A stretch of 64,000 nucleotides of DNA from NCBI RefSeq assembly GCF_947487575.1, contig NZ_CANKXG010000005.1:236641-300640 (forward strand), in the 5' to 3' direction. This document shows positions 19,261 to 29,173 of this stretch, piece after piece (positions within the stretch are counted from its first letter, which is position 1; each line of letters starts with the position of its first letter). The notes under the pieces are model-generated. The model was not told the DNA's origin. It was given only the letters and a program-made list of their open reading frames with translations, and made no database searches. The stretch is from an uncultured Algibacter sp. (GTDB lineage: Bacteria > Bacteroidota > Bacteroidia > Flavobacteriales > Flavobacteriaceae). A program made the position numbers and the translations under genes.

Positions 19261-19880
19261 TGGCCGAATTTATTAAAATATATGAAGAAAACCCTAACCC
19301 CAGAGAAATCAACAAAGTTGTTGATGTGTTAAAGCGAGGGGGTTTAATTATTTACCCGACTGATACGGTTTATGGGTTGGGCTGTGATATTACTAACTTA
19401 AAAGCTTTAGAAAAAGTAGCTAGAATTAAAGAGGTTAAACTAGAGAAAGCTAATTTTTCTTTTATCTGTCATGATTTAAGTAATTTAAGTGATTACGTAA
19501 AACAAATAGATACTTCGGTTTTTAAAATATTAAAGCGTGCGCTTCCTGGGCCTTATACTTTTATTCTTCCTGGTTCAAAATCGTTGCCAAATCCTTTTAA
19601 AAAAAGAAAAACCGTTGGTATTCGTGTGCCTAATAATAGCATTGCTTTGGAGGTTGTAAAAGCTCTTGGGAATCCTATTATATCTACATCCATTCATGAC
19701 GAAGATGAGGTTTTAGAGTACACTACAGACCCAGAATTAATTCTTGAAAAATGGGATAATTTGGTTGATTTGGTAATTGACGGTGGTTATGGCGATAACG
19801 AACCTTCTACAGTAATTGATTTATCTGATGGTGAACCTATAGTTGTTAGAGAAGGGAAAGGCAGTTTGGAGATATTTTAA
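19260..19880 (+). CDS. L-threonylcarbamoyladenylate synthase (Sua5/YciO/YrdC family)
   Basis: The protein has 206 aa and a single YrdC domain: IYPTDTVYGLGCDITN, KRALPGPYTFILPGSK, RKTVGIRVPNN and NPIISTSIHDED. Enzymes of this family make threonylcarbamoyl-AMP for the t6A37 tRNA modification. The Sua5 C-terminal domain is absent. The YciO subgroup cannot be excluded. The start overlaps the helicase stop, so the two are translationally coupled. Confidence 0.88.
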   Translation: MAEFIKIYEENPNPREINKVVDVLKRGGLIIYPTDTVYGLGCDITNLKALEKVARIKEVKLEKANFSFICHDLSNLSDYVKQIDTSVFKILKRALPGPYTFILPGSKSLPNPFKKRKTVGIRVPNNSIALEVVKALGNPIISTSIHDEDEVLEYTTDPELILEKWDNLVDLVIDGGYGDNEPSTVIDLSDGEPIVVREGKGSLEIF

Positions 19881-19930
19881 TCGAATAGAATTCCTTGAGA
19901 CTCTGTCTTGGTGTTTCTATCGAAATTGTT

Positions 19931-19950
19931 ATTCCCGTGAAAACGGGAAT
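19931..19950. repeat. short palindromic element ATTCCCGT/ACGGGAAT
   Basis: An 8-bp perfect stem with a GAAA loop lies between the YrdC gene and the DUF819 gene. It belongs to the same ATTCC-type palindromes as 58536 and may also work as a weak terminator. Confidence 0.5.
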
Positions 19951-19987
19951 CTAAAATTAGAAATTAGATTTTGAAACAGTATAGTGT

Positions 19988-21382
19988 ATGAACATATCTG
20001 AAATTAACAGTGATATTCCTTTATTTGCTAATGACACTATAATTTTCGGTGTATTATGCATCACGTTAGCACTCATATTTTACACATCCAGTTTACCTCG
20101 ATTTTCAAAATTTTATAGAATTATTCCAGCGCTTTTATTATGCTATTTCATCCCATCGGTATTGAGTTCTGTGGGTTTAATTGCAGATAAATGGGTGGAT
20201 ATTTCTGCAACTATAAAACATTTGCAATCCGTTTATGGGAATTTAGATGGTGTAACAAACCTAAATACGTTAAAGGACTATGTTGCTGTAAATAACATAG
20301 ACGCATCAGCATATTCACAGTTTATAGGCGGTAGTAAATTATACTATGTGTCTTCTCGGTTTTTATTGCCGGCCTCATTGGTGCTTTTAACCATGAGCAT
20401 CGATTTAAAAGGCGTTTTTAAATTAGGTTCAAAAGCCCTAATCATGTTTTTAACGGCTACCGTTGGTGTTATGATTGGAGGGCCTTTGGCTATTGTGTTT
20501 TTTAATTACGTAGCACCAGAAATATTAATTGAGGTGGAAGGCACCGAGTTATGGAAAGGTTTGTCAACCGTTGCAGGAAGTTGGATAGGAGGTGGCGCAA
20601 ATCAATTAGCCATGAAAGAGCAATGGGAAGTTAGCGATAGCTTGTTTAGTATTATGGCCGTTGTAGATGTTTTGGTTGCCGAAGTTTGGATGGCTTTTTT
20701 ATTACTGGGCGTTGCTAAATCAGATAAAATAGATAAATATTTTAAAGCAGATAACTCATCCATTACCAAGTTAAAAAATAAGATGGAGCAATTTAGTTTA
20801 GAAACCGCAAGAGTACCATCCTTTAACGATTTAATAATCCTTTTAGGTATTGGTTTCGGTGTTACATCTATTGGGCATTTAGTAGGAGACAACTTAAGCG
20901 TTTGGATAAAAGAAAATGCCCCTTTACTGGTTGATTTCGGACTAGGAAGCTCCTTTTTCTGGTTAATCATTACCGCTACAACAGTTGGTATTATCCTGTC
21001 GTTTACCAAAATAAAGAGTTACGAAGGGGCAGGAGCAAGTAAAATTGGTACTGTTTTTATTTACATTTTAGTAGCTTCCATAGGTATGAAAATGAATTTA
21101 AATGCTATTGTAGATAATATAAGTTTGTTTGCCATTGGCTTTGTTTGGATGATTATTCATGTAGGCCTATTGTTTATAGTCGCTAAAATTATTAAAGCAC
21201 CATATTTCTTTTTGGCAGTAGGCTCTAAAGCTAATATTGGCGGTGCTGCTTCTGCGCCTGTGGTTGCTGGTGCTTTTCATCCGTCGTTGGCGCCTGTTGG
21301 TGTGTTGCTAGCCGTTTTAGGCTATGCTTTAGGCACGTATGCGGCATTTGCATGTGCTTTAATGATGAAGTGGGTGAGTTGA
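19988..21382 (+). CDS. DUF819-family membrane protein (YjcL-like)
   Basis: The protein has 464 aa and about 11-12 hydrophobic segments. It has characteristic glycine-rich stretches GSWIGGGANQLAM, LVAEVWMAF and KANIGGAASAPVVAGAFHPSLAPVGVL. These match the DUF819 family of predicted transporters, whose substrate is unknown. It stands alone upstream of the CRISPR locus. Confidence 0.85.
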   Translation: MNISEINSDIPLFANDTIIFGVLCITLALIFYTSSLPRFSKFYRIIPALLLCYFIPSVLSSVGLIADKWVDISATIKHLQSVYGNLDGVTNLNTLKDYVAVNNIDASAYSQFIGGSKLYYVSSRFLLPASLVLLTMSIDLKGVFKLGSKALIMFLTATVGVMIGGPLAIVFFNYVAPEILIEVEGTELWKGLSTVAGSWIGGGANQLAMKEQWEVSDSLFSIMAVVDVLVAEVWMAFLLLGVAKSDKIDKYFKADNSSITKLKNKMEQFSLETARVPSFNDLIILLGIGFGVTSIGHLVGDNLSVWIKENAPLLVDFGLGSSFFWLIITATTVGIILSFTKIKSYEGAGASKIGTVFIYILVASIGMKMNLNAIVDNISLFAIGFVWMIIHVGLLFIVAKIIKAPYFFLAVGSKANIGGAASAPVVAGAFHPSLAPVGVLLAVLGYALGTYAAFACALMMKWVS

Positions 21383-21477
21383 TTAATAAAGATTTTTCTT
21401 CGTAAATACAAGAAATAACTTATATTTTAATATATTTAAAATTCTCTTTCAAGAATTTTTAGCAAATAATTTATTGT

Positions 21478-21562
21478 AAAAAAAAGCGATTCGTAAGAAC
21501 CGCTTTGAATGTTTTCACAACGGAATAATCCTTATTGTGAATTGATTTCAAATTGTACTGCA
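21478..21562 (-). ncRNA. tracrRNA of the type II-C system
   Basis: On the minus strand, 21557-21535 reads TACAATTTGAAATCAATTCA and onward, 23 nt perfectly complementary to the 5' part of the CRISPR repeat as read on the minus strand (anti-repeat). Downstream come AAGGATTATTCCGTTGTGAA, the nexus, and an intrinsic terminator (AGCGGTTC-TTAC-GAATCGCT, then eight Ts at 21485-21478). A -7-like box TAGTTTG (21575-21569) puts the 5' end near 21562. The gene is divergent from cas9. The ends are estimates. Confidence 0.9.
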
Positions 21563-21568
21563 ATATAA

Positions 21569-21575
21569 CAAACTA
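21569..21575 (-). promoter_or_regulatory. candidate tracrRNA -7 box
   Basis: TAGTTTG on the minus strand resembles TAnnTTTG with one base missing and is placed about 7 nt before the expected tracrRNA 5' end. No clear -33 TTG was found. Confidence 0.35.
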
Positions 21576-21660
21576 TTTTTAATTGAAATAACGGGTTTCA
21601 GTAAAAGGAATATTTAAGAAAGTAGCAATTTTAGAGAATTGAATAAAAATTAAATTTTAT

Positions 21661-24600
21661 ATGAAGAAAATATTAGGACTGGATTTAGGAACAAATTCAA
21701 TTGGTTGGGCTTTAATATCTCAAGATTTTAAAAACAAAAAAGGAGAAATAAATGGATTAGGGAGCAGAATAATCCCTATGTCTCAAGAAATATTAGGGAA
21801 ATTTGATTCTGGTCAATCTCATTCACAAACGGCTGAAAGAACTGGCTATAGAGGTGTTAGAAGATTAATTCAAAGAAATTTACTGCGGCGAGAGCGATTA
21901 CATCGTGTTTTAAATATTTTGGGCTTTTTACCAGAACATTATGGTAATGCTATAGATTTTGATAAACATTTTGGTCAATTTAAAAATGACAAAGAAGTAA
22001 AATTAAATTACAGAAAAAATAGTTCCAGAAAACACGAGTTCATTTTCATGGATTCATTTCAAGAAATGGTAAATGAGTTTAAAAAAAATGAACAAGACAC
22101 TAAAATACCGTTGGATTGGACTCTGTATTATTTACGTAAAAAGGCACTTGCCAAAAAAATTAGTAAGCAAGAATTGGCTTGGGTACTTTTAAATTTCAAT
22201 CAAAAGAGAGGTTATTATCAATTAAGAGGTATGGAAGATACTGATAGTGATAAAGAAAAAAATAAAACTTTCGAAACTCTATTTGTATCTGAAATAAAAA
22301 ATTCTGGCGAGATAATCAAAAAAACGGGGGATGTATTGTATGATGTTTATTTTGATAATGGTTGGAAATATGAAAAGCAAATTACAAAACCTGAAAATTG
22401 GCTTCATAAAACAAAAGAGTTTATAGTTACCACTTCTTTACTTAAAAATGGAGACATAAAAAGAAGTTATAAAATTGTTGATTCTGAAAAAGATTGGATT
22501 GCGATAAAAAAGAAAACAGAACAAGATATAAAGGAGAGTTCTAAAACAGTAGGAGAATATATTTATGAAACATTGTTGTCTAACCCAAATCAAAAAATAC
22601 GTGGTAAGCTTGTTAAAACTATTGAAAGGCAATTTTATAAAGACGAGTTGCAGAAAATTTTAAAGACTCAAATAACGTTTCATCCAGAGCTAGAAGACAG
22701 AAAACTATATCAAGCCTGTGTAAATGAATTATACCCTAGAAATGAAGCGCATCAAAATAACATAAAAGATAAAAATTTTGAATACTTGTTTTTAGACGAT
22801 ATTATTTTTTATCAACGCCCTTTAAAAAGTAAAAAGTCAACTATTGCAAATTGCACTTATGAATCAAGAGTTTTTTTTAAAGACGGTATAAAACAACCCC
22901 CACAACCTATAAAATGTATTTCTAAATCACATCCTTTATTTCAAGAGTTTAGATTGTGGCAATTTTTAAGAAATTTAAAAATTTATCAAAAAGAAAATAA
23001 CGAAAGTGGAAAACTGGATGAAGATGTTACTACTACTTTTTTTGAAGATGAAATAGATTGGGTAAATCTATTTGAGTTTTTAAATACAAAAAAAGAAGTA
23101 GAGCAGAATCATATTATTGAATATTTGGTAGGTCTAAAAAAGATTAATAAAAAAGACAAGATAAATTACAGATGGAATTATGTTGAAGATAAAAAATATC
23201 CTGCTAACGAAACCAAAGCATCATTTTTATCACGATTAAAAAAAGTAAAAAACCTTGATGTTAATGAATTCTTAACTAAAGAAGTAGAGTTTTCTTTATG
23301 GCAAATTATTTATTCTGTGAAGGACAAAGAACAATATAAAACAGCTTTAAAAACATTTGCTGTAAAAAATAATCTTGATGAAACTTCACTTGTTGAAAAC
23401 TTTATAAAATACCCGCCTTTTAAAAATGAATATGGAGCTTATTCAGAAAAAGCAATTAAAAAAATATTGACTTTAATGCGAATGGGTAAGTATTGGCAAG
23501 AAAGTGAAATTTCTCTGAATGTTAGAAATAGAATTAGAAAAATACAAGACCGACTAGAAAGTATAAATTATGATAAAGAAGTTTTTGAAAAAGATAAAAA
23601 AGACAGGTTAAAAACTATTGTTGATGATGAAATCCCGAAACAATTTATAAAAAGTTTTCTTTCGTTTAAAGATAAAAATCCATTAAAGGGTTTAAATACA
23701 TATCAAGCTTGTTATGCTGTTTACGAAAGACATTCTGAAGTTGGAATTGTTAAAAATTGGAACTATCCAAGTGATATAAGCACTTATTTAAATGAGTTTA
23801 AACAACATAGTTTACGAAATCCAATAGTTGAGCAGGTAGTAACTGAAACTTTGCGTGTTGTTAGAGATATTTGGCAACAGTATGGTAATGGAGAAAAAGA
23901 TTTTTTTAATGAAATACATGTAGAACTTGGTAGAGAAATGAAAAATTCTAATGACAAGCGTAAAAAAATGTCAGCAAGAAATACAGAAAATGAAAATACT
24001 AATACTAGAATAAAATCACTTTTAGAAGAACTGAAATCAGAATCTAATGATGACATAAGGCCATATTCTCCAAGTCATCAAGAAATTTTAAAAATTTATG
24101 AAGAAGGTGTTTCTCAAAATCCAGAAGTTAGCTATCAAAAGTTAGCGGAAGATGATATTATTAAAATCAGAAAAAATAGTTCACCATCAAAATCCGAAAT
24201 TATTAAGTATAAATTATGGTTAGAGCAAGGTTACATTTCTCCCTACACAAAAGAAATTATTCCATTGAGTAAATTGTTTTCAATAGATTATCAAATTGAA
24301 CATATTATTCCGCAATCGCGATACTTTGATAATTCTTTATCAAATAAAATAATTTGTGAAAGTGAAGTAAACCAACTTAAAGATAATCGTACCGCTTATG
24401 AATTTTTAAAAGACGAAAAAGGAAGAATAGTTACTTTGAGTAATGGTAATTCTGTAAAACTATTGAGTATTGAACATTATGAAGACCATTGTACCCAATA
24501 CTTTAAAAAGAATAGAACTAAACTTAAAAATCTATTATCAGAAGATATACCTGAAGGCTTTATCAACCGTCAACTAAACGATAGCAGATATATTAGTAAA

Positions 24601-26265
24601 CTTATAAAAAGTTTGTTGAGTAATATTGTTCGTAATGACGGTGAGAAAGAAGCAACAACAAAACGATTAATTCCTGTTACAGGTTCAATTACCTCAAAAT
24701 TAAAACACGATTGGGGTTTAAATGATAAATGGAATGAATTAGTTGCACCAAGATTTAAACGACTTAATGAATTAACCAATACCCAAGACTTTGGGTATTG
24801 GGATGAGAAAATAAATGCATTTAGAACACAGGTTCCTGATGCAATTTCCAGAGGATTTAATAAAAAAAGAATTGACCATCGACATCATGCCTTAGATGCA
24901 TTAGTTGTTGCTTGTTGTACCCAAAAACACACACAATATTTAAATGCATTACATGCTGAAAAAGAAAATTTTGGGCTTCGTGATAGTTTGTTAGTTAAAA
25001 ATGGACAAGGACATTACACAAAACATTTTCAAATACCTTGGTCCAATTTCACTAAAGAAGCTAAAGAACATTTAGAAAGGACGATTATAAGTTTTAAGCA
25101 GAATTTAAGAGTTATTAATAAAACTAATAATAAAACTTGGCAATGGATACCTCAAGAAAACGGCACTTTTAAAAAGGAATTGGTTAAACAAATAAAAGGC
25201 AATAATTGGGCTATTAGAAAACCAATGCACAAAGAAACCGTATCAGGTTCCGTTAAAATTAAAAAGAAAAAGAAAGGAGAAAGTAATCTTTTAAGCTATT
25301 TAGATAAGCCAGAACTCATAGTAGATAAAGGTATTAGAGGAAAAGTAAAAAGTTTATCTATTGTTTTTGATGGGGATTTAAAACGTATTAAAAAACACTT
25401 GAAAGAAACTCCATTATTAGTTGACGAAGAAGAAGTAACTAAGGTTAAGGTTTTTGAATGGACAACAAGTGCAACAGCAACTAGGGTAGCATTATCAGAA
25501 AAATTCACTAGAAAACAATTGGAATCTATAACAGATAGCGGTATAAAGTTTATTCTGGAAAATCATTTAAAGAATTACATAGATGATAAGAATGTAGAAA
25601 GATTTGATTTAGCATTTAATACTGATGGAATAGAAGCATTGAATAAAAATATCCAAATATTGAATAATGGTAAAAATCACAATCCTATTTATAAAGTACG
25701 TTTGTATGAAGAAGGAAGTAAATTTAGTATAGGGCAAACAGGAGTTAAAAGCAAAAAGTTTGTTGAAGCGGCAAAAGGTACAAATTTATTTTTTGCAATT
25801 TATTATGATGAAAGTAAACAAAAAAGAGTTTTTGAAACTGTACCTTTAAATGAAGTTATAGAGCATCAAAAACAAACAGCGAAATTCCCTAAAGATGAAC
25901 GCTTGCCAATTCAACCTAATCATACAAAAGGAAACTTTTTATTTTCACTTTCTCCTAATGATTTAGTTTATGTGCCAACCGATGAAGAGTTAAAAAACAC
26001 TGCTTCGATAGATTTTAATAATTTGTCTAAGCAACAAATAGCAAGGATATATAAAATGGTAAGTTCAACTGGCGGTGAATGTCATTTTATTAATAATCAC
26101 ATTGCTAAACTTATCAAGACTTATGATTCTAAAAGTAAAATAGGAGAGTTTGGTAGTTTAAATAAATCTGAATTATCAATTGATGGGTTAAGAATAAAAG
26201 AAATATGTTTAAAGCTGAAATCGGATAGATTAGGAAATATAAAAAGTGAGAATAATTTTATATAA
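21661..26265 (+). CDS. cas9: CRISPR-associated endonuclease Cas9, type II-C
   Basis: The protein has 1534 aa, long for II-C but in keeping with the large Cas9s of Bacteroidota. RuvC-I is ILGLDLGTNSIGWAL (Asp8). The Arg-rich bridge helix is YRGVRRLIQRNLLRRERLHR. RuvC-II is IHVELGREM (Glu755), and the HNH site is YQIEHIIPQSRYFDNSLSNK (His881). RuvC-III is RIDHRHHALDAL (His1076, Asp1079). All catalytic residues are present, so both strands should be cut. The REC lobe (about 80-700) and a C-terminal wedge/PAM-interacting region (about 1200-1534) are divergent. It is first in the cas9-cas1-cas2 operon, with cas1 starting 2 bp after its stop. The absence of csn2 and cas4 supports II-C. Confidence 0.98.
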   Translation: MKKILGLDLGTNSIGWALISQDFKNKKGEINGLGSRIIPMSQEILGKFDSGQSHSQTAERTGYRGVRRLIQRNLLRRERLHRVLNILGFLPEHYGNAIDFDKHFGQFKNDKEVKLNYRKNSSRKHEFIFMDSFQEMVNEFKKNEQDTKIPLDWTLYYLRKKALAKKISKQELAWVLLNFNQKRGYYQLRGMEDTDSDKEKNKTFETLFVSEIKNSGEIIKKTGDVLYDVYFDNGWKYEKQITKPENWLHKTKEFIVTTSLLKNGDIKRSYKIVDSEKDWIAIKKKTEQDIKESSKTVGEYIYETLLSNPNQKIRGKLVKTIERQFYKDELQKILKTQITFHPELEDRKLYQACVNELYPRNEAHQNNIKDKNFEYLFLDDIIFYQRPLKSKKSTIANCTYESRVFFKDGIKQPPQPIKCISKSHPLFQEFRLWQFLRNLKIYQKENNESGKLDEDVTTTFFEDEIDWVNLFEFLNTKKEVEQNHIIEYLVGLKKINKKDKINYRWNYVEDKKYPANETKASFLSRLKKVKNLDVNEFLTKEVEFSLWQIIYSVKDKEQYKTALKTFAVKNNLDETSLVENFIKYPPFKNEYGAYSEKAIKKILTLMRMGKYWQESEISLNVRNRIRKIQDRLESINYDKEVFEKDKKDRLKTIVDDEIPKQFIKSFLSFKDKNPLKGLNTYQACYAVYERHSEVGIVKNWNYPSDISTYLNEFKQHSLRNPIVEQVVTETLRVVRDIWQQYGNGEKDFFNEIHVELGREMKNSNDKRKKMSARNTENENTNTRIKSLLEELKSESNDDIRPYSPSHQEILKIYEEGVSQNPEVSYQKLAEDDIIKIRKNSSPSKSEIIKYKLWLEQGYISPYTKEIIPLSKLFSIDYQIEHIIPQSRYFDNSLSNKIICESEVNQLKDNRTAYEFLKDEKGRIVTLSNGNSVKLLSIEHYEDHCTQYFKKNRTKLKNLLSEDIPEGFINRQLNDSRYISKLIKSLLSNIVRNDGEKEATTKRLIPVTGSITSKLKHDWGLNDKWNELVAPRFKRLNELTNTQDFGYWDEKINAFRTQVPDAISRGFNKKRIDHRHHALDALVVACCTQKHTQYLNALHAEKENFGLRDSLLVKNGQGHYTKHFQIPWSNFTKEAKEHLERTIISFKQNLRVINKTNNKTWQWIPQENGTFKKELVKQIKGNNWAIRKPMHKETVSGSVKIKKKKKGESNLLSYLDKPELIVDKGIRGKVKSLSIVFDGDLKRIKKHLKETPLLVDEEEVTKVKVFEWTTSATATRVALSEKFTRKQLESITDSGIKFILENHLKNYIDDKNVERFDLAFNTDGIEALNKNIQILNNGKNHNPIYKVRLYEEGSKFSIGQTGVKSKKFVEAAKGTNLFFAIYYDESKQKRVFETVPLNEVIEHQKQTAKFPKDERLPIQPNHTKGNFLFSLSPNDLVYVPTDEELKNTASIDFNNLSKQQIARIYKMVSSTGGECHFINNHIAKLIKTYDSKSKIGEFGSLNKSELSIDGLRIKEICLKLKSDRLGNIKSENNFI

Positions 26266-26267
26266 AG

Positions 26268-27158
26268 ATGATTAAAAAAACCATTTATATCGGTAATGCA
26301 TCCTATTTAAAATTAAAGCAAAACCAAATGCTAGTTGAAGATGCTGAAACTAAAACACTAAAGGGGAGTGTGCCAATTGAAGATGTGGCGTTATTGGTTT
26401 TAGATCATTTTCAAATAACCATTAGCAATCAATTATTAATTCGTTTACAAGGAAATAATGTAGCCGTTGTTAATTGTGACACGCACCATTTGCCATTAGG
26501 ATTAATGTTGCCATTATATGGGCATACGGAATATTCTGAAAGAATTAAATACCAATTACAAGCTTCAGAACCTTTAAAAAAGCAATTATGGAAGCAAACC
26601 GTTGAACAAAAAATAAAGAATCAACAATTACTTTTAGAATTGAATAATAAAGCAAGTGAGCCTATGATGGCTTATGGTTTAGAAGTTAAAAGTGGTGATA
26701 CTACAAATCGAGAAGGGATGGCTGCTCAATTTTACTGGAAACATTTGTTTGACGATTTTTCGAGAGCTCGATTTGGAGAAGAACCTAATAATCTATTGAA
26801 TTTTGGATATGCCATTTTAAGAAGTATAGTTGCAAGAGCATTGGTTAGTAGTGGTTTGTTACCTGTTTTAGGAATTTATCATCGAAACAAATACAATCCC
26901 TATTGTTTAGCAGATGATATTATGGAGCCATACAGACCTTTTATTGATAAGTTAGTTTTTAATTATGTTTCTATGCATGGTGTTCAAGAGGAATTAACAA
27001 AAGAGGTAAAGGCACATATATTGACTATAGCAACTCAGGATGTAAAAATAGACGGTGCTGTTAGACCATTATTAATAGCGGTTACAACCACTACTTCAAG
27101 TCTTTATAAATGTTACACAGGAGAACTAAGACAAATAAAATATCCTGTATTAGATTGA
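26268..27158 (+). CDS. cas1: CRISPR integrase Cas1
   Basis: The protein has 296 aa. The metal-binding residues of Cas1 are recognisable: Glu149 (NREGMAAQFYW), His205 (GIYHRNKYNPY) and the acidic LADDIMEPYRP cluster at 214-223. Cas1 with Cas2 integrates new spacers at the leader-side repeat. It starts 2 bp after cas9 and ends 6 bp before cas2, so it is clearly in the same operon. Confidence 0.97.
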   Translation: MIKKTIYIGNASYLKLKQNQMLVEDAETKTLKGSVPIEDVALLVLDHFQITISNQLLIRLQGNNVAVVNCDTHHLPLGLMLPLYGHTEYSERIKYQLQASEPLKKQLWKQTVEQKIKNQQLLLELNNKASEPMMAYGLEVKSGDTTNREGMAAQFYWKHLFDDFSRARFGEEPNNLLNFGYAILRSIVARALVSSGLLPVLGIYHRNKYNPYCLADDIMEPYRPFIDKLVFNYVSMHGVQEELTKEVKAHILTIATQDVKIDGAVRPLLIAVTTTTSSLYKCYTGELRQIKYPVLD

Positions 27159-27506
<348 letters not shown>

Positions 27507-27573
27507 GTTTATTAGAAATAGAAAATCAACTAATTCTGTTATTCTAAATTGAATTTGGTAATATTTTTTTATT

Positions 27574-27620
27574 TTAAAAAGGAATCCCGATGTATTGATT
27601 TTACTCAACAAATCGGGATT
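27574..27620 (-). terminator. candidate terminator of the pre-crRNA transcript
   Basis: A 9-bp perfect stem (AATCCCGAT 27583-27591 / ATCGGGATT 27612-27620) with a 20-nt loop sits between cas2 and the first repeat. On the minus strand it is followed by CCTTTTTAAAAT, as expected of a terminator for transcription leaving the array on that strand. It also lies where a leader would be and could serve acquisition instead. Confidence 0.55.
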
Positions 27621-27623
27621 GAC

Positions 27624-28850
27624 CTTGTGAATCCTCACGTAAAAATACAATTTGAAATCAATTCACAACATGAGTTAGAGCATTATGGTAATACCAACGC
27701 TTGTGAATCCTCACGTAAAAATACAATTTGAAATCAATTCACAACCGGCTAACCTACGAGCAACAGTAATTCCTGCTTGTGAATCCTCACGTAAAAATAC
27801 AATTTGAAATCAATTCACAACAGGACTTCTTCTACCTGTTTATGTAAAGGTCTTGTGAATCCTCACGTAAAAATACAATTTGAAATCAATTCACAACTAA
27901 AATTATTAATATAAATTTTACAAGCATCTTGTGAATCCTCACGTAAAAATACAATTTGAAATCAATTCACAACACGGCAGCGTTTTGTTTGAAAACATTG
28001 AAGCTTGTGAATCCTCACGTAAAAATACAATTTGAAATCAATTCACAACGTTGCTTAGAATTTATATCCCAAACAATATCTTGTGAATCCTCACGTAAAA
28101 ATACAATTTGAAATCAATTCACAACGGGTTGAGCGTGATAATTGGGTTATAGTTACTTGTGAATCCTCACGTAAAAATACAATTTGAAATCAATTCACAA
28201 CGTAGATGGAGTTAGTGCGCCTTATGTAGTTCTTGTGAATCCTCACGTAAAAATACAATTTGAAATCAATTCACAACCATAAGCGGCGATAATTCTGCTG
28301 GCGGCGGCTTGTGAATCCTCACGTAAAAATACAATTTGAAATCAATTCACAACGAATTTTATTTATGGAAAAATGGGAACTATCTTGTGAATCCTCACGT
28401 AAAAATACAATTTGAAATCAATTCACAACATGACTCTAGCGGATGTGGTTGTGAAAAAGCTTGTGAATCCTCACGTAAAAATACAATTTGAAATCAATTC
28501 ACAACCCAAAAACGCACTTAATATCAAATGGCATACTTGTGAATCCTCACGTAAAAATACAATTTGAAATCAATTCACAACAGGTTTCGTTATGGGCTAA
28601 AAGTTGTGCTTCTTGTGAATCCTCACGTAAAAATACAATTTGAAATCAATTCACAATGGCTTTTAACCTTATTACCCTCACATGAAGCTTGTGAATCCTC
28701 ACGTAAAAATACAATTTGAAATCAATTCACAACAAAACCTTCAAATAATATCGAATCATTCTTCTTGTGAATCCTCACGTAAAAATACAATTTGAAATCA
28801 ATTCAGAACTGGCAGTTAAGCTTAATTTTATTATTTAGCTTGTGAATCCT
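27624..28850 (-). CRISPR. type II-C CRISPR array: 16 full repeats of 46 bp, 16 spacers, terminal partial repeat
   Basis: Repeats start every 76 bp from 27624 to 28764, with 30-nt spacers (the last is 29 nt). A 12-nt partial repeat at 28839-28850 closes the array. On the minus strand the repeat begins GTTGTGAATTGATTTC and ends GAGGATTCACAAG; its ends are self-complementary (8 bp). Repeat 14 (28612) ends in T and repeat 16 (28764) has CAGAAC, so degeneration is at the far end from cas2. The newest spacers are therefore expected next to cas2. The anti-repeat in the tracrRNA shows crRNA is made from the minus strand. Each repeat holds TTG, 18 nt, TATTTTTA on that strand, close to a Bacteroidota promoter. 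Confidence 0.98.
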
Positions 28851-28953
28851 AATGTTTTATATCTGCCGTTAAATAAATTTAGCCAATTTTTATGATAAAT
28901 TTAAATAATACACTAAAATGATATAACAAATTTGTAAAGAAGTTGCTAAGCCC

Positions 28954-29108
28954 GCGTTAAGGATTGCAGAGGAAATCCTTTTTAAAATTACCAGAACTGA
29001 ATTAGCTTTTAAACAAATGATGAACAGATTACCACGTCGCTCACTCCTCGCAATGATGTTTTAAAAAGATTGTAACGGAAAGCCTGACCCTTTTTCAGGG
29101 TAACGCCC
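28954..29108 (+). repeat. dispersed intergenic repeat, copy C
   Basis: It starts GCGTTAAGGATTGCAG and ends GAAAGCCTGACCC...GGTAACGCCC, with the same internal CGTCGCTCACT/CTCGCAATGATG segment as copy B. It lies just after the CRISPR array. 28851-28953 is AT-rich with no gene seen. Confidence 0.75.
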
Positions 29109-29122
29109 AAAGTATTAAAAAC

Positions 29123-29153
29123 AAAAAAGCCCAACTTAAAAGTTGAGCTTTTT
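29123..29153. terminator. bidirectional intrinsic terminator
   Basis: The stem AAAGCCCAACTT / AAGTTGAGCTTT has one mismatch and a 2-nt centre, and is flanked by A-run and T-run. It lies 20 bp after the stop of the minus-strand OmpA gene. Confidence 0.75.
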
Positions 29154-29173
29154 AAATATGTATTGAAGTGGTA

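Noticed and set aside
27549..27731. 60-codon frame between cas2 and the array
   Set aside because: Most of it is translated CRISPR repeat and the preceding hairpin.
27624..28850. Plus-strand promoter in the CRISPR repeat (TTG and TACAATTTG)
   Set aside because: The box fits less well than the minus-strand one and the anti-repeat requires minus-strand crRNA.
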